From NCBI RefSeq assembly GCF_000184745.1, contig NC_014931.1:248001-312000 (forward strand): a stretch of 64,000 nt of DNA, written 5' to 3'. Shown piece after piece: positions 17,142 through 24,641 of the stretch; positions within the stretch are counted from its first letter, which is position 1; every line of letters starts with the position of its first letter. The DNA comes from Variovorax paradoxus EPS (GTDB lineage Bacteria > Pseudomonadota > Gammaproteobacteria > Burkholderiales > Burkholderiaceae_C). A program made the translations under genes and the position numbers. Below the pieces are notes generated by a model. It saw only the letters and a list, made by a program, of their open reading frames with translations. It made no database searches and was not told the origin of the DNA.

Positions 17142-17773
17142 GCGGCGGTCTCCTGCACCAGCGTGTTAATCAGAGTCTCGAACCCCGGTGCGGAGATCTC
17201 GATGCGGTCGCCCGCGCGCGCCAGCGGTCGGCCCGCATCGCAACCGAGCAGCAGCACGTCGCCGTGGGCGAGCGTCATGAATTCGCCGACGTCGGCGAGC
17301 AACTGCTGCGCAGGACGCACGAGCTGCGAGAAGTCGATCGACTGCTTCAGTTCGCCGTTGATGCGCACCTCGGCGCGGAAGTTCGCGGGGTCGGCCACCT
17401 CCTGTGCATCGCGCATCGCGGGGCCGATGCCGAGGAAGCCGTCGAGGCACTTGAACTTCACCGGCGGGCGGAAGAAGCTCGCATGCGGGATCGACAGATC
17501 GTTCATCAGCACGAAGCCTTCGATGTCGCCCTCGGCGCCGATCACCATGCCGATGCTCGCGCCGATTTCCACTTCGGGAACCGACGAAGGCACGGCGATG
17601 GCGCTGCCGTGCGTGCTCCAGGTGTTGGCGGTCTTCACGTAGAGCACCGGTGCTTTGGGCGGTGCCTTGTAGGGCAGCTGCGTCATCTGCGGCGCGAGTG
17701 CTTCGACTTCGGCGCGGAAGTTCAGCAGCGTGCCGTACACGGTGCCCATCGGAAGGAAATGCGGGGTGCTCAT
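17138..17773 (-). CDS. hpaG1: HpaG N-terminal-type subunit (isomerase/decarboxylase, FAH family)
   Basis: A 211-residue FAH-fold protein matching the N-terminal half of E. coli HpaG: MGTVYGTLLNFRAEVEAL, YKAPPKAPVLYVKTANTW, and FRPPVKFKCLDGFLGIGPAM. The metal-ligand region reads VPEVEIGASIGMVIG. Start and stop both overlap neighbours by 4 bp (hpaR before, hpaG2 after), so hpaR-hpaG1-hpaG2 form a tightly coupled block. The start MSTPHFLP is fixed by the overlap and by homology; the open frame extends far upstream through hpaR as a shadow. Confidence 0.92.
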   Translation of the reverse strand: MSTPHFLPMGTVYGTLLNFRAEVEALAPQMTQLPYKAPPKAPVLYVKTANTWSTHGSAIAVPSSVPEVEIGASIGMVIGAEGDIEGFVLMNDLSIPHASFFRPPVKFKCLDGFLGIGPAMRDAQEVADPANFRAEVRINGELKQSIDFSQLVRPAQQLLADVGEFMTLAHGDVLLLGCDAGRPLARAGDRIEISAPGFETLINTLVQETAA

Positions 17774-18204
17774 GAAGGCTGCTCCAGTGCGATCAGTTCG
17801 TCGAGCAGGCCGTATAGCTGCGTGAGCTTGGCCTTGCCGAGCGACTTTTCCATCCAGTCGTAGTGCGCCTCGATGCTGGTCCCCAGGCGCTTGACCAGCT
17901 TCATGCCGTGCGGCGTGGCCTCGACCACGGTGCGGCGCTGGTCGGCCGGGTCGCGGGCACGCGTGATGAGGTTGTCGCGCTCCATGCGTGCGAGCACGCC
18001 GGTAAGGCTCGGGCCGAGGATGAAAGCCTCGCGCGCAACGCGGCCGGTGTCGACCGCGCCGTGTTCGCCGAGCACGCGCAGCACGCGCCATTGCTGGTCG
18101 GACAGCGCGTGTTCGCGCAGGCTGGGCCGCGTGTGGGCCATCACGGCTTCGCGGGCCTGCAGCAGCAGGCGCGGCAAATTGCGGTGGGTGAAGGTGGTGC
18201 TCAA
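17770..18204 (-). CDS. hpaR: MarR family repressor HpaR of the homoprotocatechuate operon
   Basis: A 144-residue MarR-type winged-helix regulator. HRNLPRLLLQAREAVMAHTR, SDQQWRVLRVLGEHGAVDT and FILGPSLTGVLARMERDNLI closely follow the E. coli HpaR pattern. No ATG is available near the N-terminus: candidates are two TTG codons. I choose the second because GAGG lies 8 nt upstream of it, an ideal spacing. As first gene of the operon it probably represses its own promoter, where a palindrome overlaps the -10 box. Known HpaR proteins release DNA on binding hydroxyphenylacetates. Confidence 0.9.
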   Translation of the reverse strand: MSTTFTHRNLPRLLLQAREAVMAHTRPSLREHALSDQQWRVLRVLGEHGAVDTGRVAREAFILGPSLTGVLARMERDNLITRARDPADQRRTVVEATPHGMKLVKRLGTSIEAHYDWMEKSLGKAKLTQLYGLLDELIALEQPS

Positions 18205-18229
18205 GAACAAGGCCTCATCATCAAATTAG

Positions 18230-18263
18230 TTAACATGTTAAATGAATGGCGATTTCTTTCCAA
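18230..18263 (-). promoter_or_regulatory. Predicted hpa operon promoter with overlapping HpaR operator
   Basis: Reading the minus strand, TTGGAA (complement of 18258-18263) and TAACAT (complement of 18235-18240) are separated by 17 nt, a sigma-70-like pair with 4/6 matches each. The -10 lies inside a perfect 12-bp palindrome TTAACATGTTAA at 18230-18241, the expected size for a MarR dimer site. Binding there would block polymerase, which fits HpaR repression. The region is AT-rich against a GC-rich background. Function is inferred from position only. Confidence 0.65.
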
Positions 18264-18306
18264 GCCTCCAGTCATCAGGGTTTGTGCGGACACCTAAACT
18301 CGACCG

Positions 18307-19695
18307 ATGGCCAAGGACAAAACGACTTTCGTCTGCAGTGAATGCGGCGGCACCAGCCCCAAGTGGCTCGGCAAATGCCCGAGCTGCGGTGCGTGGAACA
18401 CATTGATTGAACAGGTGGCCGGCAGCAACGCCCCGGCCAACAACCGCTTCGGCACGCAGTTCTCGCCGCTGGCGGGCGTCTCCGAACTGGCGACGCTGTC
18501 GGAGATCGAGGCGACCGACATCGCACGCACGCCCACCGGCATCGACGAACTCGACCGCGTGCTGGGCGGCGGCATCGTGTCGGGCGGCGTGACGCTGATC
18601 GGCGGCGACCCGGGGATCGGCAAGTCGACGCTGCTGCTGCAGGCGGTCGATGCGCTCCAGCGTGCTGGGCAGAACGCGCTCTATGTGACGGGCGAGGAAA
18701 GCGGTGCTCAGGTCGCGCTGCGCTCGCGCCGGCTCGGGCTCGATCACTCGCAGGTGCAGGTGCTCGCCGAAATCCAACTCGAGAAGATCATCGCCACGCT
18801 CGACGCCACGCGGCCTGCGATCGCGGTGATCGACTCCATCCAGACGGTGTACTCCGACCAGCTCACTTCAGCGCCAGGCTCCGTGGCGCAGGTGCGCGAA
18901 TGCGCCGCGCACCTCACGCGTTTTGCCAAGACCAGCGGCACGGCCGTGGTGCTGGTGGGCCATGTCACGAAAGAGGGCGCGCTCGCAGGCCCGCGCGTGC
19001 TGGAGCACATGGTCGACACGGTGCTGTATTTCGAAGGCGACACGCATTCGAGCTTCCGCCTCGTGCGCGCCATCAAGAACCGTTTCGGCGCCGTGAACGA
19101 GATCGGCGTGTTCGCGATGACCGAGCGGGGCTTGAAGGGCGTGGCGAATCCGAGCGCGATCTTCCTGAGCCAGCACGCCGAGCCGGTGCCCGGCAGCGTG
19201 GTGCTGGTCACGCTGGAGGGCACGCGGCCGATGCTGGTGGAAATCCAGGCGCTGGTCGACAACGGCGGGCCGAGCCCGCGGCGCCTCTCGGTGGGCCTGG
19301 ACCGCGACCGTCTCGCGATGCTGCTCGCGGTGCTGCACCGCCACGCGGGCGTGGCCTGCATGGACCAGGACGTGTTCGTGAACGCGGTGGGCGGCGTGCG
19401 CATCAGCGAGCCCGCGGCCGACCTGGCCGTGATGCTGGCCATCACCTCGAGCCTGCGCGGCAAGCCGCTGCCCAAGGGTTTCATCGCGTTCGGTGAAGTG
19501 GGCCTCGCCGGTGAAGTGCGTCCCGCGCCGCGTGGGCAAGAACGTCTGCGCGAAGCCGCCAAGCTGGGCTTCAGCATCGCGGTGGTGCCCAAGGCCAACG
19601 CACCGCGCAAAGGTTCGAAGGAGATCGAAGGCTTGACCATCCATCCCGTCGAACGCATCGAAGAGGCGATGGACGTGGTCCGCCGCCTCGATTGA
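18307..19695 (+). CDS. radA: DNA repair protein RadA
   Basis: A 462-residue RadA/Sms ATPase involved in recombination-intermediate branch migration. Domains in order: a C4 zinc finger with C10, C13, C24 and C27; a RecA-like core with Walker A GGDPGIGKST (99-108); the RadA-specific KNRFG motif at 256-260; and a Lon-like C-terminal domain containing FIAFGEVGLAGEVRPA. It is divergent from hpaR across about 100 bp. In related genomes radA often lies near alr; here the two are separated by about 15 kb of catabolic genes. Confidence 0.97.
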   Translation: MAKDKTTFVCSECGGTSPKWLGKCPSCGAWNTLIEQVAGSNAPANNRFGTQFSPLAGVSELATLSEIEATDIARTPTGIDELDRVLGGGIVSGGVTLIGGDPGIGKSTLLLQAVDALQRAGQNALYVTGEESGAQVALRSRRLGLDHSQVQVLAEIQLEKIIATLDATRPAIAVIDSIQTVYSDQLTSAPGSVAQVRECAAHLTRFAKTSGTAVVLVGHVTKEGALAGPRVLEHMVDTVLYFEGDTHSSFRLVRAIKNRFGAVNEIGVFAMTERGLKGVANPSAIFLSQHAEPVPGSVVLVTLEGTRPMLVEIQALVDNGGPSPRRLSVGLDRDRLAMLLAVLHRHAGVACMDQDVFVNAVGGVRISEPAADLAVMLAITSSLRGKPLPKGFIAFGEVGLAGEVRPAPRGQERLREAAKLGFSIAVVPKANAPRKGSKEIEGLTIHPVERIEEAMDVVRRLD

Positions 19696-19710
19696 TTCAT
19701 TCATTGGGGA

Positions 19711-19744
19711 AAAAAATGCCCGGCGCGCCTGTGGCGCGCCGGGC
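19711..19744 (-). terminator. Rho-independent terminator of the lipoprotein gene at 19753
   Basis: A perfect 12-bp GC stem, GCCCGGCGCGCC and its complement, closes a 3-nt loop (TGT) at 19718-19744. On the minus strand the stem is followed after an AT by a run of seven T (plus-strand A run 19710-19716), the classic intrinsic-terminator layout. It therefore serves the minus-strand lipoprotein gene that ends at 19753. Downstream of radA on the plus strand it lacks a T run, but the hairpin may still help separate the convergent transcripts. Confidence 0.88.
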
Positions 19745-19752
19745 CACCCTCC

Positions 19753-20208
19753 CTATCCCCCGATGTGCATCGTGAACGCCGGCCCGCTGTTGAGCACGCA
19801 TTGGCCGCTGCCCAACGTGGCCGAGTTCATCGTGTACTGGCAACTCAGGTTGCCGCCGCGATTGCCGCTGGCATTTGCCACACCGGCACCTCGCGAGCCG
19901 GCAACCCGGGTCGCCTCTCCCTGAAACTGTTCACCGCCGATCTGCGCGTTGAAGTGGCCGCGGCCGTTCATGTCGTTGGTCACCGTGCCTGCGACGGTTC
20001 CGTAGCGCGCCGCTTCGGCGTTCGACGGATACAGGCGTGCACTGAAGCTCTGCGCGATCGGTCCCGGTGCAACGGCATAGGCCTGCGAAGGCGGCGCCGC
20101 GGGTGCGGGTTGTGCGATGGGCACCACATAGCAACCGCTGAGTGCGGCGGCCGTGAGCGTGGCGGCGAGAGTGAGACGAACGATGGTGGCGGAACGCGAA
20201 ATATTCAT
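19753..20208 (-). CDS. Small uncharacterised lipoprotein
   Basis: A 151-residue protein starting MNISRSATIVRLTLAATL, with lipobox LSGC giving an acylated Cys near residue 25. The mature region begins with a Pro/Ala-rich linker, followed by FSARLYPSNAEAARYGTVAGTV and a Gly/Asn-rich part (HFNAQIGGEQFQGEATRV). Two cysteines near the C-terminus (LSCQYTM and GQCVLN) may form a disulphide. No named domain is recognised. The upstream in-frame extension is not coding in style. It is divergent from the small membrane protein at 20403 and is followed by a strong terminator. Confidence 0.82.
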   Translation of the reverse strand: MNISRSATIVRLTLAATLTAAALSGCYVVPIAQPAPAAPPSQAYAVAPGPIAQSFSARLYPSNAEAARYGTVAGTVTNDMNGRGHFNAQIGGEQFQGEATRVAGSRGAGVANASGNRGGNLSCQYTMNSATLGSGQCVLNSGPAFTMHIGG

Positions 20209-20402
20209 ACGCTTTTCTGTGGCCCGGGTTGATGCCCGTGCGGTGAAATGTGCCGCCTCGCGCCACCGCGCCACTCGCATTTCGCGGTGAGTACCGTTTT
20301 TCGCGCCCGGTGGTAGCCACGGCCGATACAGCGCCGCTGCGCCCATGTCGATATGTGAACTTTCGAATGCGCCGACAGGGCGCAAAGCATCGAGCGGCGA
20401 CA

Positions 20403-20831
20403 ATGCGCGCCATGAATTTCCAGAAATTGCTGGTGCCCGTAGGCGGCATCGTCCTTCTCGGCCTGGCGTGGCGCAGCTACGGCTGGGCCGGCGTCGCACT
20501 GACCGGCGGCGTCATCGTGATGTTCCTGCTGCTGCACTTCAACCGCGCGATGCAGGTGCTCAAGCGCGCTGCCGACCGGCCGGTGGGCTACGTGGCCAGC
20601 GCGGTGATGCTCAACGCCAAGCTCAAGCAGGGCGCGACCCTGATGCACGTCATCGCCATGACACGCGCACTCGGCGAACTGCGCTCCCCCGCGGACACGC
20701 AGCCCGAGCTCTACCGCTGGACCGACACGGGCGGCTCGTACGTCGATGCGGTGTTCAACGGCGGCAAGCTGCAGAGCTGGGAAATGACGCGGCCCGAAGC
20801 CGCTCCCGAAGAAGAAACACCCGCCAGCTAA
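20403..20831 (+). CDS. Small inner-membrane protein of unknown function
   Basis: A 142-residue protein. Two hydrophobic segments lie near residues 8-25 (LVPVGGIVLLGLAWRSYGW) and 28-45 (GVALTGGVIVMFLLLHF). The soluble remainder contains NAKLKQGATLMHVIAMTRALGEL and a terminal acidic tail (APEEETPAS). GAGCGG precedes the chosen ATG by 5 nt; a second in-frame ATG three codons later (MNFQKLL) is equally possible. Its stop overlaps the convergent LysR stop by 4 bp. I do not recognise a function. Confidence 0.75.
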   Translation: MRAMNFQKLLVPVGGIVLLGLAWRSYGWAGVALTGGVIVMFLLLHFNRAMQVLKRAADRPVGYVASAVMLNAKLKQGATLMHVIAMTRALGELRSPADTQPELYRWTDTGGSYVDAVFNGGKLQSWEMTRPEAAPEEETPAS

Positions 20832-21772
20832 TCCGCAGCGGCCTTGCGGCGCGGCCGGCGCCACAGCGGATTCACCTTCGCATGGTGGCGCACTTCCTTG
20901 GTGAACTCCGCGCACATGTGAGTCATGAGGTCGGCCGAGCGATAGACCAGGTAGACGTCGAAGTCCGGCACTTCGTCGGTGATCGGCAGGCGCTCCAGCA
21001 GGCCGGGCTGCATCCGCACCGCGCCCGCGTCGTGGAACACACTGTCCGACCACATGCTCACGAGGTCGGTCTGCGTGGCCAGCTGCAGCCCCAGCAGGTT
21101 CGATGCGCTCTGCACCATGCGCTTGGGCATCTCCAGCCCGTTCACGCGCATCGTCGATACCAGCGGGCTGCCGGGCTCGTCGATGGGGTCCAGCACCAGC
21201 CAATCGGCCTCCAGCAGCGTGCGGAGCTTGCGCACCCGCCGCAGCGGATGCCCGGTGCGCACCGCCACATGCATCGACAGCGAGAACAGCGGCTCCCACT
21301 GAAAGACGTTGGTGCCCGGTCCGTTGCAGGTCGAGACCAGCGCCAGGTCGAGCCGGCCTTCGCGCAGCCCCTCGAAGAGCTGCTGCGGCCGCTGCTCGTA
21401 GGCGCGCAGCGCCACGTTGGGAAAGCGCTGCCTGAACGATGCCATCGCATTGGGCAGCGGCCCGCCCGAGGCGACCGCGGTAAAGCCGATATTGAGCTGT
21501 GCCTCGTCGCGCCCGCGAATCGCCTCGATGTCCTCGAGCGCGTGTCGCAGCTCCTGCTCGACGAGGCTCGCGCGCCTGACCAGTGCCGTGCCATAGGCCG
21601 TGAGGTTCACCCCGCGCGTGGTGCGCAGCATCAGCGTCACGCCGAGTTCGCGTTCCAGTTCGGCGATCGTCTTGGACAGCGCCGGCTGCGTGATGTGCAG
21701 GCTGCGCGCCGCCTCATGGATGCTTCCGTTCTGGGCGACCGCCAGGAGAACGCGCAGTTGTTGCAGCTTCAT
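20828..21772 (-). CDS. LysR family transcriptional regulator of the MFS/M20 pair
   Basis: A 314-residue LysR protein starting MKLQQLRVLLAVAQNGSIHE, with the helix-turn-helix AARSLHITQPALSKTIAELE. GGAGGAAAG lies directly before the ATG and fixes the start. The C-terminal effector domain starts about residue 90 (AQLNIGFTAVASGGPLP), and the basic tail RRPRRKAAAD ends the protein. It is divergent from an MFS transporter and an amidohydrolase that follow in tandem, so these are the predicted targets. A 22-bp inverted repeat lies 20 bp upstream of its start. Confidence 0.92.
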   Translation of the reverse strand: MKLQQLRVLLAVAQNGSIHEAARSLHITQPALSKTIAELERELGVTLMLRTTRGVNLTAYGTALVRRASLVEQELRHALEDIEAIRGRDEAQLNIGFTAVASGGPLPNAMASFRQRFPNVALRAYEQRPQQLFEGLREGRLDLALVSTCNGPGTNVFQWEPLFSLSMHVAVRTGHPLRRVRKLRTLLEADWLVLDPIDEPGSPLVSTMRVNGLEMPKRMVQSASNLLGLQLATQTDLVSMWSDSVFHDAGAVRMQPGLLERLPITDEVPDFDVYLVYRSADLMTHMCAEFTKEVRHHAKVNPLWRRPRRKAAAD

Positions 21773-21791
21773 CTTTCCTCCGTGATCCCGG

Positions 21792-21813
21792 TGGAATCCC
21801 TTGGGGGATTCCA
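21792..21813. promoter_or_regulatory. 22-bp inverted repeat, candidate LysR operator
   Basis: Perfect 9-bp arms TGGAATCCC and GGGATTCCA flank a 4-bp centre (TTGG). The site lies in the 129-bp region between the divergent LysR gene and the MFS gene, 20 bp from the LysR start, the usual place for an autoregulatory LysR recognition site. It also contains a T-N11-A match (21801 to 21813). Binding is not shown; position and symmetry are the evidence. Confidence 0.6.
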
Positions 21814-21901
21814 TTTGGTTATCAGCATGAAAATATGTGATTCTGCGCTGGCGCGCTTTGCCTGAATACTCCGCCGCTGTTCTGTTCGTGGAGTCGATTC
21901 G

Positions 21902-23251
21902 ATGAGTGAAGCCGCTTTGCCCGCAAGCCAGATGGGGGGCGCTCCCCCGACGGCCGCCGCGCCGTCTTCCCCTGCCGACACCGTGCAGGCGAAGGGCAAG
22001 CACAAGGGCAAGCAGACCCAGTTCCGCCTGATCGCCGCCTGCTCGCTGGGCAATGCGCTCGAGATGTACGACTTCACCGTCTACAGCTTCTTCGCGCTCC
22101 TGATCGGCAAGCTGTTCTTCCCGTCCGACAGCCCCTACGGCTCGCTGCTGCTGGCCGTAGCCACCTTCGGCATCGGCTTCGTGATGCGGCCGCTGGGCGG
22201 CGTGGTCATCGGCAGCTACGCCGACCGCAAGGGACGCAAGGCCGCGTTGACGCTCACCATCGGCCTCATGGTGGCGGGCACGCTGTGCATCGCGCTCGCG
22301 CCCACATACGCTTCGGCCGGCGTGTTCGGCTCGCTGATGATCCTGGCGGGGCGTCTCTTGCAGGGCTTTTCGCTCGGCGGCGAGATCGGCGCCGCCACCT
22401 CGATGCTCATGGAGTCGGGCGGCATCCGGGGCCGCGGCTTTCGCGTGAGCTGGCAGCTCGCGAGCCAGGGCATCGCGGCGGTGTTGGGCGCACTCACCGG
22501 CGCCGCGCTGTACGCCGCGCTGCCGCAGGCCTCGCTCGAGAGCTGGGGCTGGCGACTGCCGTTCCTGTTCGGCCTGCTGATTGCGCCGGTCGGCTTCTAC
22601 ATCCGCGCCAACCTGGAGGAAACGCATCAGGGCGGCCGCCATGAATCCAGCCCGATGGGCCGGCTGCTGCGCGAGCACGGAGGCACGGTGCTCAAGGGCA
22701 TCTTCTCCATCACGGCGGGCACGGCCGCCATGTACCTGGTCGTGTTCTTCATGCCGACCTACATGATCCGCGTGCTGCACATGCCGCCGTCGCTGTCGCT
22801 GCTGTCGGGCTGCGCCACCGGCATCACGATGTTCGCGGTGGCGCTGCTGGCGGGGCGCCTGGCCGACAGGCTGCCCAACCGCAAGCCGCTGGTGATCGGC
22901 TCGCTGGTGCTCGGCGTGCTGGCGGTGTATCCGGCCTTCTGGCTCATCAACCACTACCCGAGCGTGCCGCTGGTGTTGTGCCTGTCGGTGCTGCTGACGG
23001 CGATCGTGAACCTCGGCACCACGCCCCTGTTCCTGATCCTGCTCGAGATGCTGCCGATCGGCGTGCGCGCGAGCGGCATCTCGGTGATCTACAGCGTCGG
23101 CGTGACGGTGTTCGGCGGCTCCTCGCAATTCATCGTGACCTGGCTGCTCGCGACGACCGGCAACCCGATGTCGCCGGCCTTCTACATGATGGCCTGCGGC
23201 GTGCTGAGCATCTGTGCGCTCGTGAGCCTGCGCGCACGCCGGGCCGACTGA
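21902..23251 (+). CDS. MFS transporter, metabolite:H+ symporter (MHS) type
   Basis: A 449-residue, twelve-helix permease. After a 40-residue basic cytoplasmic N-terminus, helix 1 carries CSLGNALEMYDFTVYSFFA and the loop GSYADRKGRKAALTLTIGLM, both signatures of the ProP/CitA/KgtP-type MHS subfamily; LQGFSLGGEIGAATSMLMES follows. These import carboxylates or zwitterions with protons. It precedes an M20 amidohydrolase by 51 bp and is divergent from a LysR regulator, suggesting import of an N-acyl amino acid or similar amide that the hydrolase then splits. Confidence 0.88.
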   Translation: MSEAALPASQMGGAPPTAAAPSSPADTVQAKGKHKGKQTQFRLIAACSLGNALEMYDFTVYSFFALLIGKLFFPSDSPYGSLLLAVATFGIGFVMRPLGGVVIGSYADRKGRKAALTLTIGLMVAGTLCIALAPTYASAGVFGSLMILAGRLLQGFSLGGEIGAATSMLMESGGIRGRGFRVSWQLASQGIAAVLGALTGAALYAALPQASLESWGWRLPFLFGLLIAPVGFYIRANLEETHQGGRHESSPMGRLLREHGGTVLKGIFSITAGTAAMYLVVFFMPTYMIRVLHMPPSLSLLSGCATGITMFAVALLAGRLADRLPNRKPLVIGSLVLGVLAVYPAFWLINHYPSVPLVLCLSVLLTAIVNLGTTPLFLILLEMLPIGVRASGISVIYSVGVTVFGGSSQFIVTWLLATTGNPMSPAFYMMACGVLSICALVSLRARRAD

Positions 23252-23302
23252 AAAGATTTCCTCCCCGCAACATCGAAGAACAACAGACAACCACATCCAT
23301 CC

Positions 23303-24517
23303 ATGACCCGCGAACTCAGTCTCCAGACCTCCCGGCTCCTGTCCCGATTGCTGCCGCAGGCCGACGTCGACACCCAGGCCTTCATCGACATCCGCCGCCA
23401 GATCCACGCCAACCCCGAGCTCGGCTTCGAGGTGGGCGCGACCGGCGAGCTGGTCGCCAACCTGCTGCGCGAATGGGGCTACGAGGTGCACACGGGCATC
23501 GGCAAGACCGGCATCGTGGCGCAGCTCAAGGTCGGCAGCGGCACGCGGCGGCTGGGCATCCGCGCCGACATGGATGCGCTCCCCATCGTCGAGGCCACGG
23601 GCCTGCCCTATGCGAGCAAGACCCACGGCCGCATGCACGCCTGCGGCCACGACGGCCACACCGCCATCCTGCTCGCGGCTGCCAAGGCGCTCGCGAAGCG
23701 CCGCGATTTCGACGGCACGCTGAACCTGATCTTCCAGCCCGACGAGGAGAACCTCTGCGGCGCGCGCGCAATGATCGAGGACGGCCTGTTCGAGCGCTTT
23801 CCCTGCGATGCCGTCTACGCGCTGCACAACGCGCCGGGCGTGCCGGTCGGCAGCTTCCTGGTGATCGAGGGGCCGGTCACCCTGTCTTCGGACGTGGCCG
23901 ACGTCACGATCAAGGGCGTGGGCGGGCATGGCGCCATGCCGCACCTCTCGCGCGATCCCGTACCCGCGGCGGCTGCGGTGGTCACGGCCCTGCAGACCGT
24001 GGTGGCCCGCAACGTGACGCCGGGCGACACCGCCGTCGTGTCGGTCGGTTTCATCCGCGGCGGCGCCACGCACAACGTGATTCCGCAATCAGTGGCGCTG
24101 GGCCTCAACGTGAGGGCGGCGCGGCCCGAGACGCGCGCGGTCGTGGAGCAGCGCATCCGCGAGATCGTGAGCCTCACGGCGCAGGCCCACGGCGTCGAGG
24201 CCGAGATCGACTACCGCCAGCTCGTGCCGCCGGTGGTCAACACCGCGGCCGAATGCCGGCTGATGGCGCAGGTCTGCGCCGAGCTCGTCGGCGCGGAGCA
24301 TGTGGTCACCGAGGCGCCGAAGGGCTTTGCAGGCAGCGAGGACTTCGCCTGGATGCTCGCCGAGTTGCCGGGCTGCTATGTGCTGCTCGGCAACGGGGAG
24401 GGCGAGTTCGGGGGCTGCATGGTGCACAACCCCGGCTACGACTTCAACGACCAGGTGCTGCCGCTGGGCGCCGCGTGCTGGGTGCGTTTGGCACAGACTT
24501 ACCTGGCGAAGACATGA
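23303..24517 (+). CDS. M20 family amidohydrolase (hippurate hydrolase/aminoacylase-like)
   Basis: A 404-residue M20D amidohydrolase. Metal-binding and catalytic segments are visible: IRADMDALPI, GRMHACGHDGHTAILL, the acid motif (here QPDEEN, where relatives usually read QPAEE), LHNAPGVPVGSF, GGHGAMPHLSRDPV in the lid domain and VHNPGYDFND near the C-terminus. The family releases an amino acid or indole/benzoyl acid from N-acyl conjugates. Coupled transport by the upstream MFS protein fits an imported N-acyl amino acid. The substrate is open. Confidence 0.9.
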   Translation: MTRELSLQTSRLLSRLLPQADVDTQAFIDIRRQIHANPELGFEVGATGELVANLLREWGYEVHTGIGKTGIVAQLKVGSGTRRLGIRADMDALPIVEATGLPYASKTHGRMHACGHDGHTAILLAAAKALAKRRDFDGTLNLIFQPDEENLCGARAMIEDGLFERFPCDAVYALHNAPGVPVGSFLVIEGPVTLSSDVADVTIKGVGGHGAMPHLSRDPVPAAAAVVTALQTVVARNVTPGDTAVVSVGFIRGGATHNVIPQSVALGLNVRAARPETRAVVEQRIREIVSLTAQAHGVEAEIDYRQLVPPVVNTAAECRLMAQVCAELVGAEHVVTEAPKGFAGSEDFAWMLAELPGCYVLLGNGEGEFGGCMVHNPGYDFNDQVLPLGAACWVRLAQTYLAKT

Positions 24518-24558
24518 ATAAACCTGCTGCGCAACCCGATCTCGCATCTGCGGTCCTC

Positions 24559-24576
24559 ACCGTACGTGAGTACGGT
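24559..24576. repeat. Small hairpin between convergent M20 and rdgC genes
   Basis: ACCGTAC and GTACGGT form 7-bp arms around a GTGA loop in the 124-bp gap between the two convergent genes. There is no T run after it, so it is not a classical intrinsic terminator, but it is the only clear structure in the gap and may act as a weak barrier between the two transcripts. Confidence 0.45.
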
Positions 24577-24641
24577 TCCGGTCCTTGACGCAAGCTCGGG
24601 CTGCTCGCTACGGTTTCTTCACGTCTTCGGAGCGCCTTGAC

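Noticed and set aside
20828..24088. Very long minus-strand open frame of over 1000 codons covering the LysR, MFS and M20 genes
   Set aside because: Only the part from 21772 down is a LysR protein; the rest is a His/Arg/Ala-rich antisense shadow of the plus-strand MFS and M20 genes in high-GC DNA.
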